Shown here: positions 33,451-41,908 of the stretch, piece by piece
How the letters are laid out: each line of letters starts with the position of its first letter
Position numbering within the stretch: the first letter of the stretch is position 1
DNA from: CAYNVQ01 sp964400735
GTDB lineage: Bacteria > Acidobacteriota > Aminicenantia > Aminicenantales > Aminicenantaceae
Direction: 5' to 3'
Assembly: GCA_964400735.1 (NCBI GenBank)
Contig: CAYNVQ010000003.1
Span: forward strand, 124,001-188,000
Length of the DNA stretch: 64,000 nucleotides
The notes under the pieces: generated by a model
The model's database searches: none
Told to the model about the DNA's origin: nothing
What the model saw: only the letters and a program-made list of their open reading frames with translations
Translations under genes and position numbers: made by a program

Positions 33451-34620
33451 TCAGCGAACGAGCTCTGAAACGAAAACGGGCTTCACATCGTAGATTTCAG
33501 CAAACCTGAAATAGTTTTTGAGGACTTTCATGGTATTGGGAAGAGGATGACATATCCCCACGGCCTCGCCTCTCTGTTGAGCCAGCGTGAATAATTCAAG
33601 GAGTTTTTCTCTGATGTAGTCTTCATCCGTCTCGGTGTCTAGAAAAACGTTTCGTTGGGCTGCGGGTATATTAAGCCGGCGAGCAATATCGTAGGCGACG
33701 GTTTTTCCGGTAGTCCGGCTGTCGACGAAAAAGAGATTTTTATCCTTCAGTCTTTCAAGGATGGTTTGCATGATTAGCTCATTAGGTGTGACAGCCGATC
33801 CCATATGATTATTCACTCCAGAAATGTAAGGGATTTGGTTAAGATCCTCCTCCACGACAGCGATGATCTCCTGTTCGCTCATGTTGGTGCGAATCAATCC
33901 TCGGATGCCGTTATATTCTTCCTCGTTGTTGATGGACTCGAGAGGGAGATGGAGGAGAATTTCCAGGCCGCTCTGGTTGGCGATCTGAGCCGTTTGTACT
34001 CCCAACGGACTGTAAGGGATGATCGCTACAGTAATCGGTTCTTGGAGACTGAGAACATCGTAAATGGCATCCAGGCTGTATCCCATATCGTCCATGATAA
34101 GGGCTACCTTGTTGATGGATTCTTGTTCCGCTATTTTTTCCGGGATTTCTGATGGCGTTTTGGCGCAGGAGAAAAGAACGGCCAACTTCTCTTTATCGCC
34201 TCCTACGACCTCCCAGAGAAAATAATTTTTTTCCCTATCCTCCTGCTCTTCCCTTTTTGTTATTTGAGCATGAGCCTCCTGCAATTCCTGAGTCAGCGGA
34301 GACTCGATGCTCTTGTATTGAGCCAGCAGAAGATCGACCTTCAGGTGGTCGGCTCCGCTTTGATCTTTGAACTGGCTGATGGCATCCTGTTGAATTCCGA
34401 CTCTAGAGAGATTGTCGAGGATGATCTGATCAGCAGGGATAACCGGAGCCGAAACTTTTTCTTTGTGTAAAAGCGAAAAAAAATAGGATTTTTCTCCTCT
34501 TTTCCAGTTGATGAAATCCAATCCTAGGGCAGAGAATACGGCGAGTAAGGAGAATATGATATAGATGACCCGAGGAGATTTCTGTTCATCACTTACTTTA
34601 AATGAGCGGATTGTCCTCAT
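33451..34620 (-). CDS. Divergent polysaccharide deacetylase family protein (YibQ type)
   Basis: 389 residues. An N-terminal transmembrane helix (YIIFSLLAVFSALGLDFI) is followed by a charged region and a C-terminal DUF610/YibQ domain (about 165-389): KVALIMDDMGY with paired Asp, VAIIPYSPLG, LLHLPLES, NNHMGSAVT and FVDSRTTG. Family members resemble NodB deacetylases and sit with EnvC and CtpA-like proteins in many Gram-negatives, as here. The fold keeps metal-ligand-like residues, but the substrate is unknown; peptidoglycan is likely. Confidence 0.88.
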   Translation of the reverse strand: MRTIRSFKVSDEQKSPRVIYIIFSLLAVFSALGLDFINWKRGEKSYFFSLLHKEKVSAPVIPADQIILDNLSRVGIQQDAISQFKDQSGADHLKVDLLLAQYKSIESPLTQELQEAHAQITKREEQEDREKNYFLWEVVGGDKEKLAVLFSCAKTPSEIPEKIAEQESINKVALIMDDMGYSLDAIYDVLSLQEPITVAIIPYSPLGVQTAQIANQSGLEILLHLPLESINNEEEYNGIRGLIRTNMSEQEIIAVVEEDLNQIPYISGVNNHMGSAVTPNELIMQTILERLKDKNLFFVDSRTTGKTVAYDIARRLNIPAAQRNVFLDTETDEDYIREKLLELFTLAQQRGEAVGICHPLPNTMKVLKNYFRFAEIYDVKPVFVSELVR

Positions 34621-34623
34621 AAA

Positions 34624-35766
34624 CTATTTTTTCGGCAGGAGTTTGCTGGATTCTTGAAGGTAGTTTGCGGAGCTGGAATTTTGTTCCTCGACTTTTACAT
34701 CCGGAGTGATCCCCTTTTCCCACATCTCTTTTCCCTTTGGAAAATAAAAGATCTCTGATGTGAGGATCAAGGCGCTTCCGTCTTCGAGAGGGAAAAAGTC
34801 TTGTTTCGCCACAAGTCCCGGTGTGTTTGTCCCGACGACTTTTGCTCTTCGAAATTCCTGGAGAATCCCGGCCAGGGCCTCTGCCGGTCCAAACGTGGCC
34901 CGGTTCGTCCAAATGACCAGAGGCAGCTCTGGCAGTTCAGCATCGTCGGGGCAGGAGAGGATTTCTTTATTCCCTTCTTTGTCCTGAAGATATCCCACTT
35001 CATCGGCGTGCAGAAAAAAATTAGCGAATAGGAGAGCCTCCGAGAGTTCTCCTTCATGACAATTCCTCAGGTCGATGATCAGATTCTCTCGCTGGGATTT
35101 TAGAAGGGGCAGAATTTTTTCTCTGAATGCGGCGAAAGCAGGGGGAAAGAGATGGCGGACCTTCAGGATGCCGCCGAAGCCTTTCTGCGGGGAGAAGGAG
35201 ATGGGAATCGCCTCGAGCGATATTCTTTCTACCGACATTTCCTCGGAAGCTTCTGTGCCCAGGATGGAAAGGCTCACCGGTTTTATCTCATTATCCTTGA
35301 GGGTCAGGTTAGCCTCCATCATACTGAGCTCCAGAAGGGGTTGACCGTCCATCTCGCTGATGGTGTCACCGATCTTGATTCCTGCTTCTTCAGCCGGAGA
35401 ATTCTCCACAATCCCGATAACCACGGGGTACGTGCCGAATTTTTTAAAGAGGATTAATCCGGGTTCCTTCAATTCAGCCGAAGGAAGACTCCTGTATTTA
35501 TTCACGCTTTCCGGTTCGAGGTAGGAAGATAGGGGATCGAGAGGACCGATCAATCCTCTGAATGCTCCTTGCATGGTTTTCGATGCGCTGGGTTCTTCGA
35601 CATAATAATCCCGGATCAATTGTGCCACATATTCGAGAAGCTTGAGATTTTGATCGGTTTGGCTTGTTTGAGAAAACCAGGGAAGGAATTTTTCCGGAGT
35701 CAGGAGAAAAAGAAAGATGATAACGAAGAGGATCAGAAGAGAGATACGTGTGTTTTTCTTGTTCAT
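34624..35766 (-). CDS. S41/C-terminal processing peptidase homologue, catalytic residues lost
   Basis: 380 residues: N-terminal membrane anchor or signal (ISLLILFVIIFLFLLTPE), a helical region with PLSSYLEPE, a PDZ domain (about 100-165, VIGIVENSPAEEAGIKIGD) and the S41 core. Active enzymes read S-A-S-A-S-E with the catalytic Ser at the second Ser and later T-F-G-K-G with the catalytic Lys. Here these are ATFGPAE (Gly at the Ser position) and NTPGLVAKQ (Leu at the Lys position). The fold seems intact but inactive, so a scaffold role in the EnvC-YibQ envelope cluster is likely. It lies 3 bases before yibQ-like and 26 bases after envC-like. Confidence 0.85.
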   Translation of the reverse strand: MNKKNTRISLLILFVIIFLFLLTPEKFLPWFSQTSQTDQNLKLLEYVAQLIRDYYVEEPSASKTMQGAFRGLIGPLDPLSSYLEPESVNKYRSLPSAELKEPGLILFKKFGTYPVVIGIVENSPAEEAGIKIGDTISEMDGQPLLELSMMEANLTLKDNEIKPVSLSILGTEASEEMSVERISLEAIPISFSPQKGFGGILKVRHLFPPAFAAFREKILPLLKSQRENLIIDLRNCHEGELSEALLFANFFLHADEVGYLQDKEGNKEILSCPDDAELPELPLVIWTNRATFGPAEALAGILQEFRRAKVVGTNTPGLVAKQDFFPLEDGSALILTSEIFYFPKGKEMWEKGITPDVKVEEQNSSSANYLQESSKLLPKK

Positions 35767-35792
35767 TTTCTAGATAGCGAATTCAAATTCTA

Positions 35793-36971
35793 TCATCTTC
35801 TCTCCAACCATTGCAAGGGATTGAGAGGTTCTGTATTGTGGCGTATCTCGAAATACAAGGTTTCTTCCTTCAATGATCCGAATTCTCCCACAGTGGCGAT
35901 AGACTGTCCGGCTTTAACATAATCACCTTTTTTTACCATGAACCCCGGTCCCAAATGGCCGTAGAGGGAATAATAGGTCAGTCCATGATCGATGATGATC
36001 AAAAACCCGTAACTATCAAAATAATCTGCCCAGACGACTCGTCCTGCGTGGATAGCCTTCACCACGGTATCCTTTTGAGGGGAAATTTCTATTCCATTGT
36101 TCTGAGTAAAGGTGTTGAAGCGGCGATGACGGCTGGGTCCAAAAAGAGTGATAACCTTTCCAACAAGAGGCCACGGGAGGCTTCCCTTTTTTTCATAGAG
36201 GGGGATAAGGGCATAGGGAAGGGAAATCTGTTCATCTTGGAGTTTCTGGATCAGCTTCTGGAGTTGTTCGGCCCGCTCTTTGAGTTCTTGAAGGGTTTTC
36301 AGGTGGGTTTCCTTGTTCTTCTCGATCTCCTGGATCAAAGAATTGTATTTTTTTTCCTGTTCGGAATATTCTTTTCTTTTATCCTGAGCCTTATCGATAA
36401 GCTGGGACATTTCCTGCTTTTTCTTTTCCAGGTTTTCTTCGGCTGTTTTCAGGTTCTGCAGAGCCGTCCTGTAATCTGAAAGGAGGCTTTCCTCATACTG
36501 GGCCAAAAGCGCCAGATTTTTACTTTCAGAAAGGAGAGCGCTGACATCATCGGCCTGAAGCAAAAAGTCGAAGGTGCTAAATTTTCCAAACTTATACAGA
36601 GTTACCAGGATCTTTTCGATGGCTTCCTCTTCGTTTTGAAGCTTTTTTTTGAGGTCGGGAACGCTTTTTTGGATAGCGGCGAGTTCAAGATCGGCCTTGT
36701 TCAATTGTGTGTTATAGAGAGATATCTCTTTTTTGATCAGTGTCTTATTCAGTCCTATTTTGCTCAGTCGGGATAGAACGGACGTTTTCCGCTTGTCTTC
36801 CTGTGCAATCTGTTTTCGGATGCCGGTTATTTGGGCGGTTATTTCAGTCAGCCTCTTTTCGTATTCCGAAGTTTCCTGCCCGGGCAGAGATGCTTGACCG
36901 CTAATCTCGATGAAGGGAGGGCCAAGAAGGATAAAGATGAAAAGAAATTTTTTGATCCGGTTATTCTTCAT
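35793..36971 (-). CDS. EnvC-type murein hydrolase activator
   Basis: 392 residues: signal peptide (FLFIFILLGPPFIEISGQA), a long coiled coil (about 35-255, rich in Lys, Glu, Leu), then a LytM/M23 domain (about 270-390). The LytM domain lacks the HxxxD zinc motif (NNGIEIS instead of HxGxDI), but keeps YSLYGHL and LYFEIRHN. That is the degenerate form found in EnvC and NlpD activators, which switch on amidases rather than cut peptidoglycan. Heads an operon with S41-like and YibQ-like genes. A TAAAAT box ends 9 bases before the ATG. Confidence 0.9.
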   Translation of the reverse strand: MKNNRIKKFLFIFILLGPPFIEISGQASLPGQETSEYEKRLTEITAQITGIRKQIAQEDKRKTSVLSRLSKIGLNKTLIKKEISLYNTQLNKADLELAAIQKSVPDLKKKLQNEEEAIEKILVTLYKFGKFSTFDFLLQADDVSALLSESKNLALLAQYEESLLSDYRTALQNLKTAEENLEKKKQEMSQLIDKAQDKRKEYSEQEKKYNSLIQEIEKNKETHLKTLQELKERAEQLQKLIQKLQDEQISLPYALIPLYEKKGSLPWPLVGKVITLFGPSRHRRFNTFTQNNGIEISPQKDTVVKAIHAGRVVWADYFDSYGFLIIIDHGLTYYSLYGHLGPGFMVKKGDYVKAGQSIATVGEFGSLKEETLYFEIRHNTEPLNPLQWLERR

Positions 36972-36980
36972 CCTTTGGAT

Positions 36981-36986
36981 ATTTTA
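36981..36986 (-). promoter_or_regulatory. Possible leaderless -10 box of the envC-like operon
   Basis: Minus strand TAAAAT ends 9 bases before the ATG at 36971. No good -35 is seen. An AAAGG directly abuts the ATG, too close for a normal ribosome site. Confidence 0.35.
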
Positions 36987-37236
36987 TCGTATTCAATGGC
37001 TTAAATCTACACATCCAAATTTCTAGCCGATGTTCCTTTGTCATAAAACTTATTATCGAGGACCAGAGTATTGGGTTGGTTTTCGCTCCAGTCGTAATCC
37101 CCAGATGCCGCTCCAACTACTCCCCGATGCTCTTTTCAGTAGATTGCACATAAATAATGCGCGTTTTGGTGATGCTTTCAAAGCTGCCATGGTATCTCTG
37201 TTGCCAAGCGAGCCCATGATTGACCAGAGCAGATTT

Positions 37237-38184
37237 TTATTTTCTCAGGATGAAAATGACGCCGCCGATGATTCCGATGATGAGGGTGAAGGCAAAGTCG
37301 GAAATCAAGGAAAAAGAAATAGCCATGTATTCTGCGATACCATAGGTCGAAAATGTCAGGATGAAGAGCACCTCTCGGAGCCCCAGGCCGCTGATGGTCA
37401 CTGGAATGGTGAGGATGAGGAGGATGATAGGAATAAAGATGAAGTAGTCGAGAAGCGGGACTTCCAGATGGAAGGCTCTGCCTGCCAGGTAATAATGGAG
37501 GATAACATTGATTTGGAGGAGCAGTGCCCAAAAAAGTGCCCTGTAAAACGCAACTCTCTTTTTTCTGTAAACAAGGATGAATTCACGAAGTTCGAACGCT
37601 TTCGTTCCTATTCTTGAAAAAAATCCTTTTCCCGGAATTTTCTTCAGCAGAATGCGGGCTGGTGGGGTCAGAAAAAAAAGAGCGGCAAGAAGGCCGAAAA
37701 ACCCAACCAGGAGAGAGATCCAGATAACCGGTAGCCTTCTGGCCATATCGATACGCACCAGCGAAGCTCCGAAAGCAAAGGATAAAAGGATGATGACTCC
37801 CGTAAACCGCTCGACGAGCACGATGGCCGAAGATTTCAATAGAGAGCGAGAATAGCGGGAACCGTCCCAGATGCGCACGGCATCGCCGCCGAAACGGGTG
37901 GGAAGAAAAAGGTTGAAGAAATTCCCCACCAGGTAAGATTTTGCCAGAAATCCCAGGGGGACGTCATCCTCCTGGGCCCGGATCAGGATTTGCCACCGGT
38001 AGGCGCTGATGAGGAGTCCTAGGGCATGCAGCGAAAAAGACAGCATGAGCAAGAGCAAGTCGACGTCCCTCAATGCGCCAGGAATGTCCTTTACTTTAAC
38101 TTTCCGGATAAGAATAAAAGCGAGGATGGAAAAGCTGAATATTATTTTGAAGGTGAGAAAGAGGAGCTTTTTGGTTTTAGGCAT
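37237..38184 (-). CDS. Lysylphosphatidylglycerol synthase-like flippase family membrane protein (UPF0104/DUF)
   Basis: 315 residues, about eight transmembrane helices. The block YLVGNFFNLFLPTRFGGDAVR, followed by VLVERFTGVIIL, matches the AglD/MprF N-terminal flippase-like family. Members move or handle lipid-linked molecules in the inner membrane; the cargo is unknown here. It lies 16 bases after the symporter gene and is probably co-transcribed. Downstream, 36987-37236 holds no gene. Confidence 0.85.
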   Translation of the reverse strand: MPKTKKLLFLTFKIIFSFSILAFILIRKVKVKDIPGALRDVDLLLLMLSFSLHALGLLISAYRWQILIRAQEDDVPLGFLAKSYLVGNFFNLFLPTRFGGDAVRIWDGSRYSRSLLKSSAIVLVERFTGVIILLSFAFGASLVRIDMARRLPVIWISLLVGFFGLLAALFFLTPPARILLKKIPGKGFFSRIGTKAFELREFILVYRKKRVAFYRALFWALLLQINVILHYYLAGRAFHLEVPLLDYFIFIPIILLILTIPVTISGLGLREVLFILTFSTYGIAEYMAISFSLISDFAFTLIIGIIGGVIFILRK

Positions 38185-38200
38185 CGAGAATGACGTTTGT

Positions 38201-39925
38201 CTATTTTTTTTTGTAGAAATATTTAGTGGTCACTTTTCCCACCATTCCGGCCAGGATAATCAGAGATACCAGATTCGGGAAGGCCATGAAAGCGTTGGCC
38301 ATATCTCCGATGTACCAGACGATGTTCAGATGGACTCCCTGGATGATGGAGCCTATAAAGAGGAGAAAAATGAAAGCGAAACGGAAGGGATAGACGATTC
38401 TTACGCCGAATATATATTCCAGACATTTTTCTCCGTAATAGCACCAGCCGAGAAGCGTGGAGTAGCCGAAGAGGAAGGAGCTCAAAGCAATGATATAGCC
38501 CCCGAAGGGAATCACGGAGTCGAAGGCGGCTGCCGTGAGTTCTGTGGAGGTCAAATTTTCAGGCGATCCGAAAGCCGCTGTTTTGAGATACATCCCGGTG
38601 ATGACGATGGACAATGTAGTCAGAGTGTTAACCACTAGAGTATCGATGAAAGTTCCGGTCATGGCTATCAGGCCGTTTTTGGAAGGATCAGAAGATTTCG
38701 AGGCGGACTGGGCGATGGCGGCCGACCCCAATCCGGACTCGTTGGAAAGAAGTCCCCGCCGGACGCCTATGCTGATGGCCAGTCTGACAGAGGTGCCCAC
38801 CATGGCTCCGCCAACGGCCTTGACGGTGAAAGCTGACTTGAATATGACGGAAAACGCCTGGGTTAGGTGGGAGATGTTGGCTAAAATGATAACGGTCGCG
38901 CCAGTGAAGTAGAGGATAATCATGGTGGGAACCAGGCGCTCCGAGACGCTGCCTATCCTTTTTATCCCTCCCAGGATGACAGCTCCGACCATGCTTGTGA
39001 TCACCAGCCCGCTCAACCAGAAGGGAACTCCGAACTGGTCGTTGAAGGCCAGGGCCATAGAGTTGGATTGAGCCATATTTCCTGTTCCAAACAGACAGGT
39101 GAACGCCCCGCAAACGGCAAAGAACATGCCCATGAATTTGGCGATGGTTTCGTTTTTTATGCCATAGCGGGCATAATACATGGGCCCTCCCGACATTTCT
39201 CCCCGTTCATTCTTCTTCCGGAAACGGACACCCAAGAAACCTTCCGCGTATTTGGTAGCCATACCGAAGAAACCGGCTATCCACATCCATACCGGCGCTC
39301 CCGGTCCTCCGGTGGCTATGGCAGTTGCCACGCCTGCAAGATTTCCGTTTCCGACCGTGGCAGCCAGAGCGGTCATCAAAGCGGCATAGGGAGAGATATC
39401 TCCTTCTTCCTTATCAGATTTATCTTTGTGCAGGGCTCCTTGCAGCACCATTTTCAAAGAGAGGAGCAGTCTCCTAACCTGGATTAAACGGGTGAAAATG
39501 GTCAGCAACACGCCAATGGTCAGGAGAAGGGCGACCATCAGAGGAAACCAGATAAAGTCGCTGGCTTCCTTGGTAAAGACAAGGGCTTTATCTAAAAGCG
39601 TGAGGGATAGCTCCACATTGATTTGGCGGAGGTCGTTTTCTTCCTCGATATCGACCTCTGTTTCGAAGGGAGTCAGGCTGTAAAGGTCCATCTTGAGGGT
39701 GTATTTACCCGGTTCCAGACCCGAGTAAGCATAGTTGCCCTCGGGGTCGATTTCGGCCTTGGTGTATTTATCTTCTCCCACAAGCATGAGAAGCATGTTC
39801 CCGTGGGCGTATGGTTTTCCATGGGGAGAGAGAGTCACTTTCCCTTTGATCTCCGCGGCTTCCAGATGAGCGAGTCCGAAGATGAAGGCTGACATACAAA
39901 AGAAGATAAAAAGTCTTTTCTTCAT
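38201..39925 (-). CDS. Alanine:cation symporter family protein with exported N-terminal beta-domain
   Basis: 574 residues. The C-terminal 460 residues are an AGCS transporter: ALMTALAATVGNGNLAGVATA, GGPGAPVWMWIAGFFGMATKYAE, GGPMYYARYG and the late FGYSTLLGWCYYGEKCLEY. Unlike typical members, which begin at the first helix, it has a signal peptide (FIFFCMSAFIFGLAHLEAAE) and a 90-residue carboxypeptidase-regulatory-like beta-sandwich (GKVTLSPHGKPYAHGNMLL, EGNYAYSGLEPGKYTLKMD). The transporter imports alanine or glycine with Na+ or H+. The extra domain would sit in the periplasm, perhaps binding the substrate or the cell wall. Ribosome site GAGGAAATC. Confidence 0.88.
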   Translation of the reverse strand: MKKRLFIFFCMSAFIFGLAHLEAAEIKGKVTLSPHGKPYAHGNMLLMLVGEDKYTKAEIDPEGNYAYSGLEPGKYTLKMDLYSLTPFETEVDIEEENDLRQINVELSLTLLDKALVFTKEASDFIWFPLMVALLLTIGVLLTIFTRLIQVRRLLLSLKMVLQGALHKDKSDKEEGDISPYAALMTALAATVGNGNLAGVATAIATGGPGAPVWMWIAGFFGMATKYAEGFLGVRFRKKNERGEMSGGPMYYARYGIKNETIAKFMGMFFAVCGAFTCLFGTGNMAQSNSMALAFNDQFGVPFWLSGLVITSMVGAVILGGIKRIGSVSERLVPTMIILYFTGATVIILANISHLTQAFSVIFKSAFTVKAVGGAMVGTSVRLAISIGVRRGLLSNESGLGSAAIAQSASKSSDPSKNGLIAMTGTFIDTLVVNTLTTLSIVITGMYLKTAAFGSPENLTSTELTAAAFDSVIPFGGYIIALSSFLFGYSTLLGWCYYGEKCLEYIFGVRIVYPFRFAFIFLLFIGSIIQGVHLNIVWYIGDMANAFMAFPNLVSLIILAGMVGKVTTKYFYKKK

Positions 39926-39933
39926 GATTTCCT

Positions 39934-41292
39934 CTATCCAGCGATCGTTTTAATAAAGTATAGAATGATTAAGATCGCAACAGGTGATAGGAATTTTATG
40001 GAGAAATTCCAGAGTGGCTTTATTCCGAAACGCGGATTGCCTGAATGGATTTCTTGGGCGGCTTTTTTGACTCCCCAGACGTACCCCAAAAAAATACAGA
40101 TCAGCAGGGCCCCGATGGCCAAGGAGATATTCCCGAATATAAAGTCCATTTTGCCCATGAAATCGATTTTGGTAAAAAATTTCATGCCTTCCGAGGAAAG
40201 GGCCGAAGGAATTCCCATTAGGATAATGCCCAGGCCGATCGAATAAGCCGCTTTCTTCCTGGTCCAGCCTCGTTCATCCACGAAGTAGGCCACCGGCACT
40301 TCGAGAAGAGAGATGGTGGAGGTCAAGGCGGCTATTGAGAACAGAGAGAAAAAAAGGACGCCGAATATGAGTCCTCCTGGAATCTTAGAAAAGATGAGAG
40401 GCAGGACCTTGAAGACAAGCCCCGGGCCGGCCGTGGGAGCGATCCCCGGTATGGCAAAGAGTGTGGGGAAAATGATAATGCCGGCCAGAAAAGCGATGAG
40501 CGTGTCGAAGAAACAAACCCATCCAGCTGAAGTGACCAGATTGTCGGACTTGGAGATGTAGCTCCCGTAAGTCACCATGATTCCCATACCCAGACTCAGG
40601 GAGAAAAAAGCCTGACCCAGAGCGAAAAGGACAAGTTTACCGCTCAGTTTCGAAAAGTCCGGCTTAAGATAGTAGGAGATGCCTTCTTCGGCTCCTGGGA
40701 GCGCTAGGGCCTTCACGGCGAGGAAGACGATGAGGATGAACAGGATGGGCATCAGGATTTTTGTCCATTTCTCGATGCCGCCTTTGATTCCTTTAGAAAC
40801 GATAAATGTCGTGAGGCCCATCATCACCAGGAAATAGAGGATTACCTGCAGGGGGTCGGCGCTGAACTCCGCGAAGATCTTGTCGGTCAGTTCGCTGGTG
40901 ACATCGGCCTTGAAAGAACCTGTAGCGGTTTTTATTAGATAGCCGGCTGACCATCCGGCTATGACAGCATAATAGGAAAGAATACAGACAGCCGTCAGGA
41001 TTCCAAAATAGCCGATGAGTTTCCACAAGGTTCCGGGTTTGATGTACTCGAAGGCACCGGCAGCATTTTTCTGGGAAAATCGGCCGATAACGAGTTCTGC
41101 CAGCATAACCGAGAAGCCGATCAGTGCTACACCTAGGATATAAGCCAACACAAAGATAGCCCCACCGTTTTGGCCGACAGCCATTGGGAAGCGCCAGATG
41201 TTGCCCAACCCGATGGCCGACCCCGCGGCTGCGAAAACAAAGGCGACCTTCGATCCCCAGCTGCCTCTTTGACCAAGGTCCTGATTGTCCAT
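39934..41292 (-). CDS. Sodium-dependent transporter, SNF/NSS family (copy 1)
   Basis: 452 residues, about eleven helices, LeuT fold. The first helix carries the sodium and substrate motif AAAGSAIGLGNIWRFP, and GGAIFVLAY follows. Family members bring in amino acids with Na+. It is 8 bases before the alanine symporter gene and shares an operon with it. A second paralogue lies at 41909-43276. Promoter at 41371-41400. Confidence 0.92.
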   Translation of the reverse strand: MDNQDLGQRGSWGSKVAFVFAAAGSAIGLGNIWRFPMAVGQNGGAIFVLAYILGVALIGFSVMLAELVIGRFSQKNAAGAFEYIKPGTLWKLIGYFGILTAVCILSYYAVIAGWSAGYLIKTATGSFKADVTSELTDKIFAEFSADPLQVILYFLVMMGLTTFIVSKGIKGGIEKWTKILMPILFILIVFLAVKALALPGAEEGISYYLKPDFSKLSGKLVLFALGQAFFSLSLGMGIMVTYGSYISKSDNLVTSAGWVCFFDTLIAFLAGIIIFPTLFAIPGIAPTAGPGLVFKVLPLIFSKIPGGLIFGVLFFSLFSIAALTSTISLLEVPVAYFVDERGWTRKKAAYSIGLGIILMGIPSALSSEGMKFFTKIDFMGKMDFIFGNISLAIGALLICIFLGYVWGVKKAAQEIHSGNPRFGIKPLWNFSIKFLSPVAILIILYFIKTIAG

Positions 41293-41370
41293 TCTTATGT
41301 CTTCATTTAAAGGTCAGGTTCACGGTTCTCTTCCATGATTTTCCTGTCATTATTACCACAGTTGGGAGAG

Positions 41371-41400
41371 ATTGTAAAAGAAATCATCATACGGAGTCAA
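41371..41400 (-). promoter_or_regulatory. Sigma-70 promoter for the transporter operon
   Basis: Minus strand TTGACT (41395-41400), 18-base spacer, TACAAT (41371-41376); start site about 72 bases before the ATG at 41292. Confidence 0.65.
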
Positions 41401-41469
41401 CCGGCAAGCACCCGGGGTAAGCAATCCTAAAACCGTAGAAAGAAACAGTGGAAAAAGCTTAGACGCCAG

Positions 41470-41530
41470 CCCGCTCGCCTTGAATGGCTTCTTCTTCGGC
41501 TTCTCTGATTGATTCAAAATCATTGCGATT
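41470..41530. repeat. Dispersed intergenic repeat, copy B
   Basis: CCCGCTCGCCTTGAATGGCT followed by TCTTCTTCGGC matches copies A and C best in the first 28 bases, then diverges. Same orientation as the others. Confidence 0.5.
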
Positions 41531-41793
41531 TTGGAAAGGCTTCCGCTAGCCGGGCCGTCACCTAAGTGATATCCTATGACGGTGAAAGAGATTCAATTCC
41601 AACGGGGTGACAATTAGCCTGGATTATTCACGAGCCAAGATTGCTGCAGCGACAAGGAAGTTGTCCGTGAAGCTGTAGTGTACTACCGCGAATGGGCCAC
41701 AACGACGTCGCCAACCCACCCCACCCTGCAATATAGGCTCGCCCGAAGGGTAAAAAATGTCGATTAAATTGTGAAATAATTTTTCATAATAAT

Positions 41794-41832
41794 TTAAAGC
41801 AATATCAGGGTAAGTCCCTGATATCGCTTTAA
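41794..41832. other. Long palindrome (hairpin), possible terminator or protein-binding site
   Basis: TTAAAGCAATATCAGGG (41794-41810), loop TAAGT, then CCCTGATATCGCTTTAA: 17 paired positions with one A/C mismatch. No T-run follows on either strand. It lies about 76 bases beyond the stop of transporter copy 2, so it may protect or end that transcript. Confidence 0.6.
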
Positions 41833-41908
41833 TAGAAAATGGTATCGGCATTTTTTATGAATAGTTCAGGGTAGCTGTCTGAATTCGAGGGAGATCGGAA
41901 AGCGTAGA

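Larger units (their letters stand above)
41293..41908. other. 616-base gene-free spacer between two transporter genes
   Basis: It contains the promoter for copy 1 (41371-41400), dispersed repeat copy B (41470-41530) and a near-perfect palindrome (41794-41832). The minus-strand frame at 41624-41851 codes for a 75-residue sequence ending HYSFTDNFLVAAAILARE; it has no ribosome site and no family match and may be a remnant of a mobile element. Confidence 0.5.

Noticed and set aside
41624..41851. 75-codon minus-strand frame in the transporter spacer
   Set aside because: No ribosome site and no recognisable family; could be a mobile-element remnant but cannot be supported.
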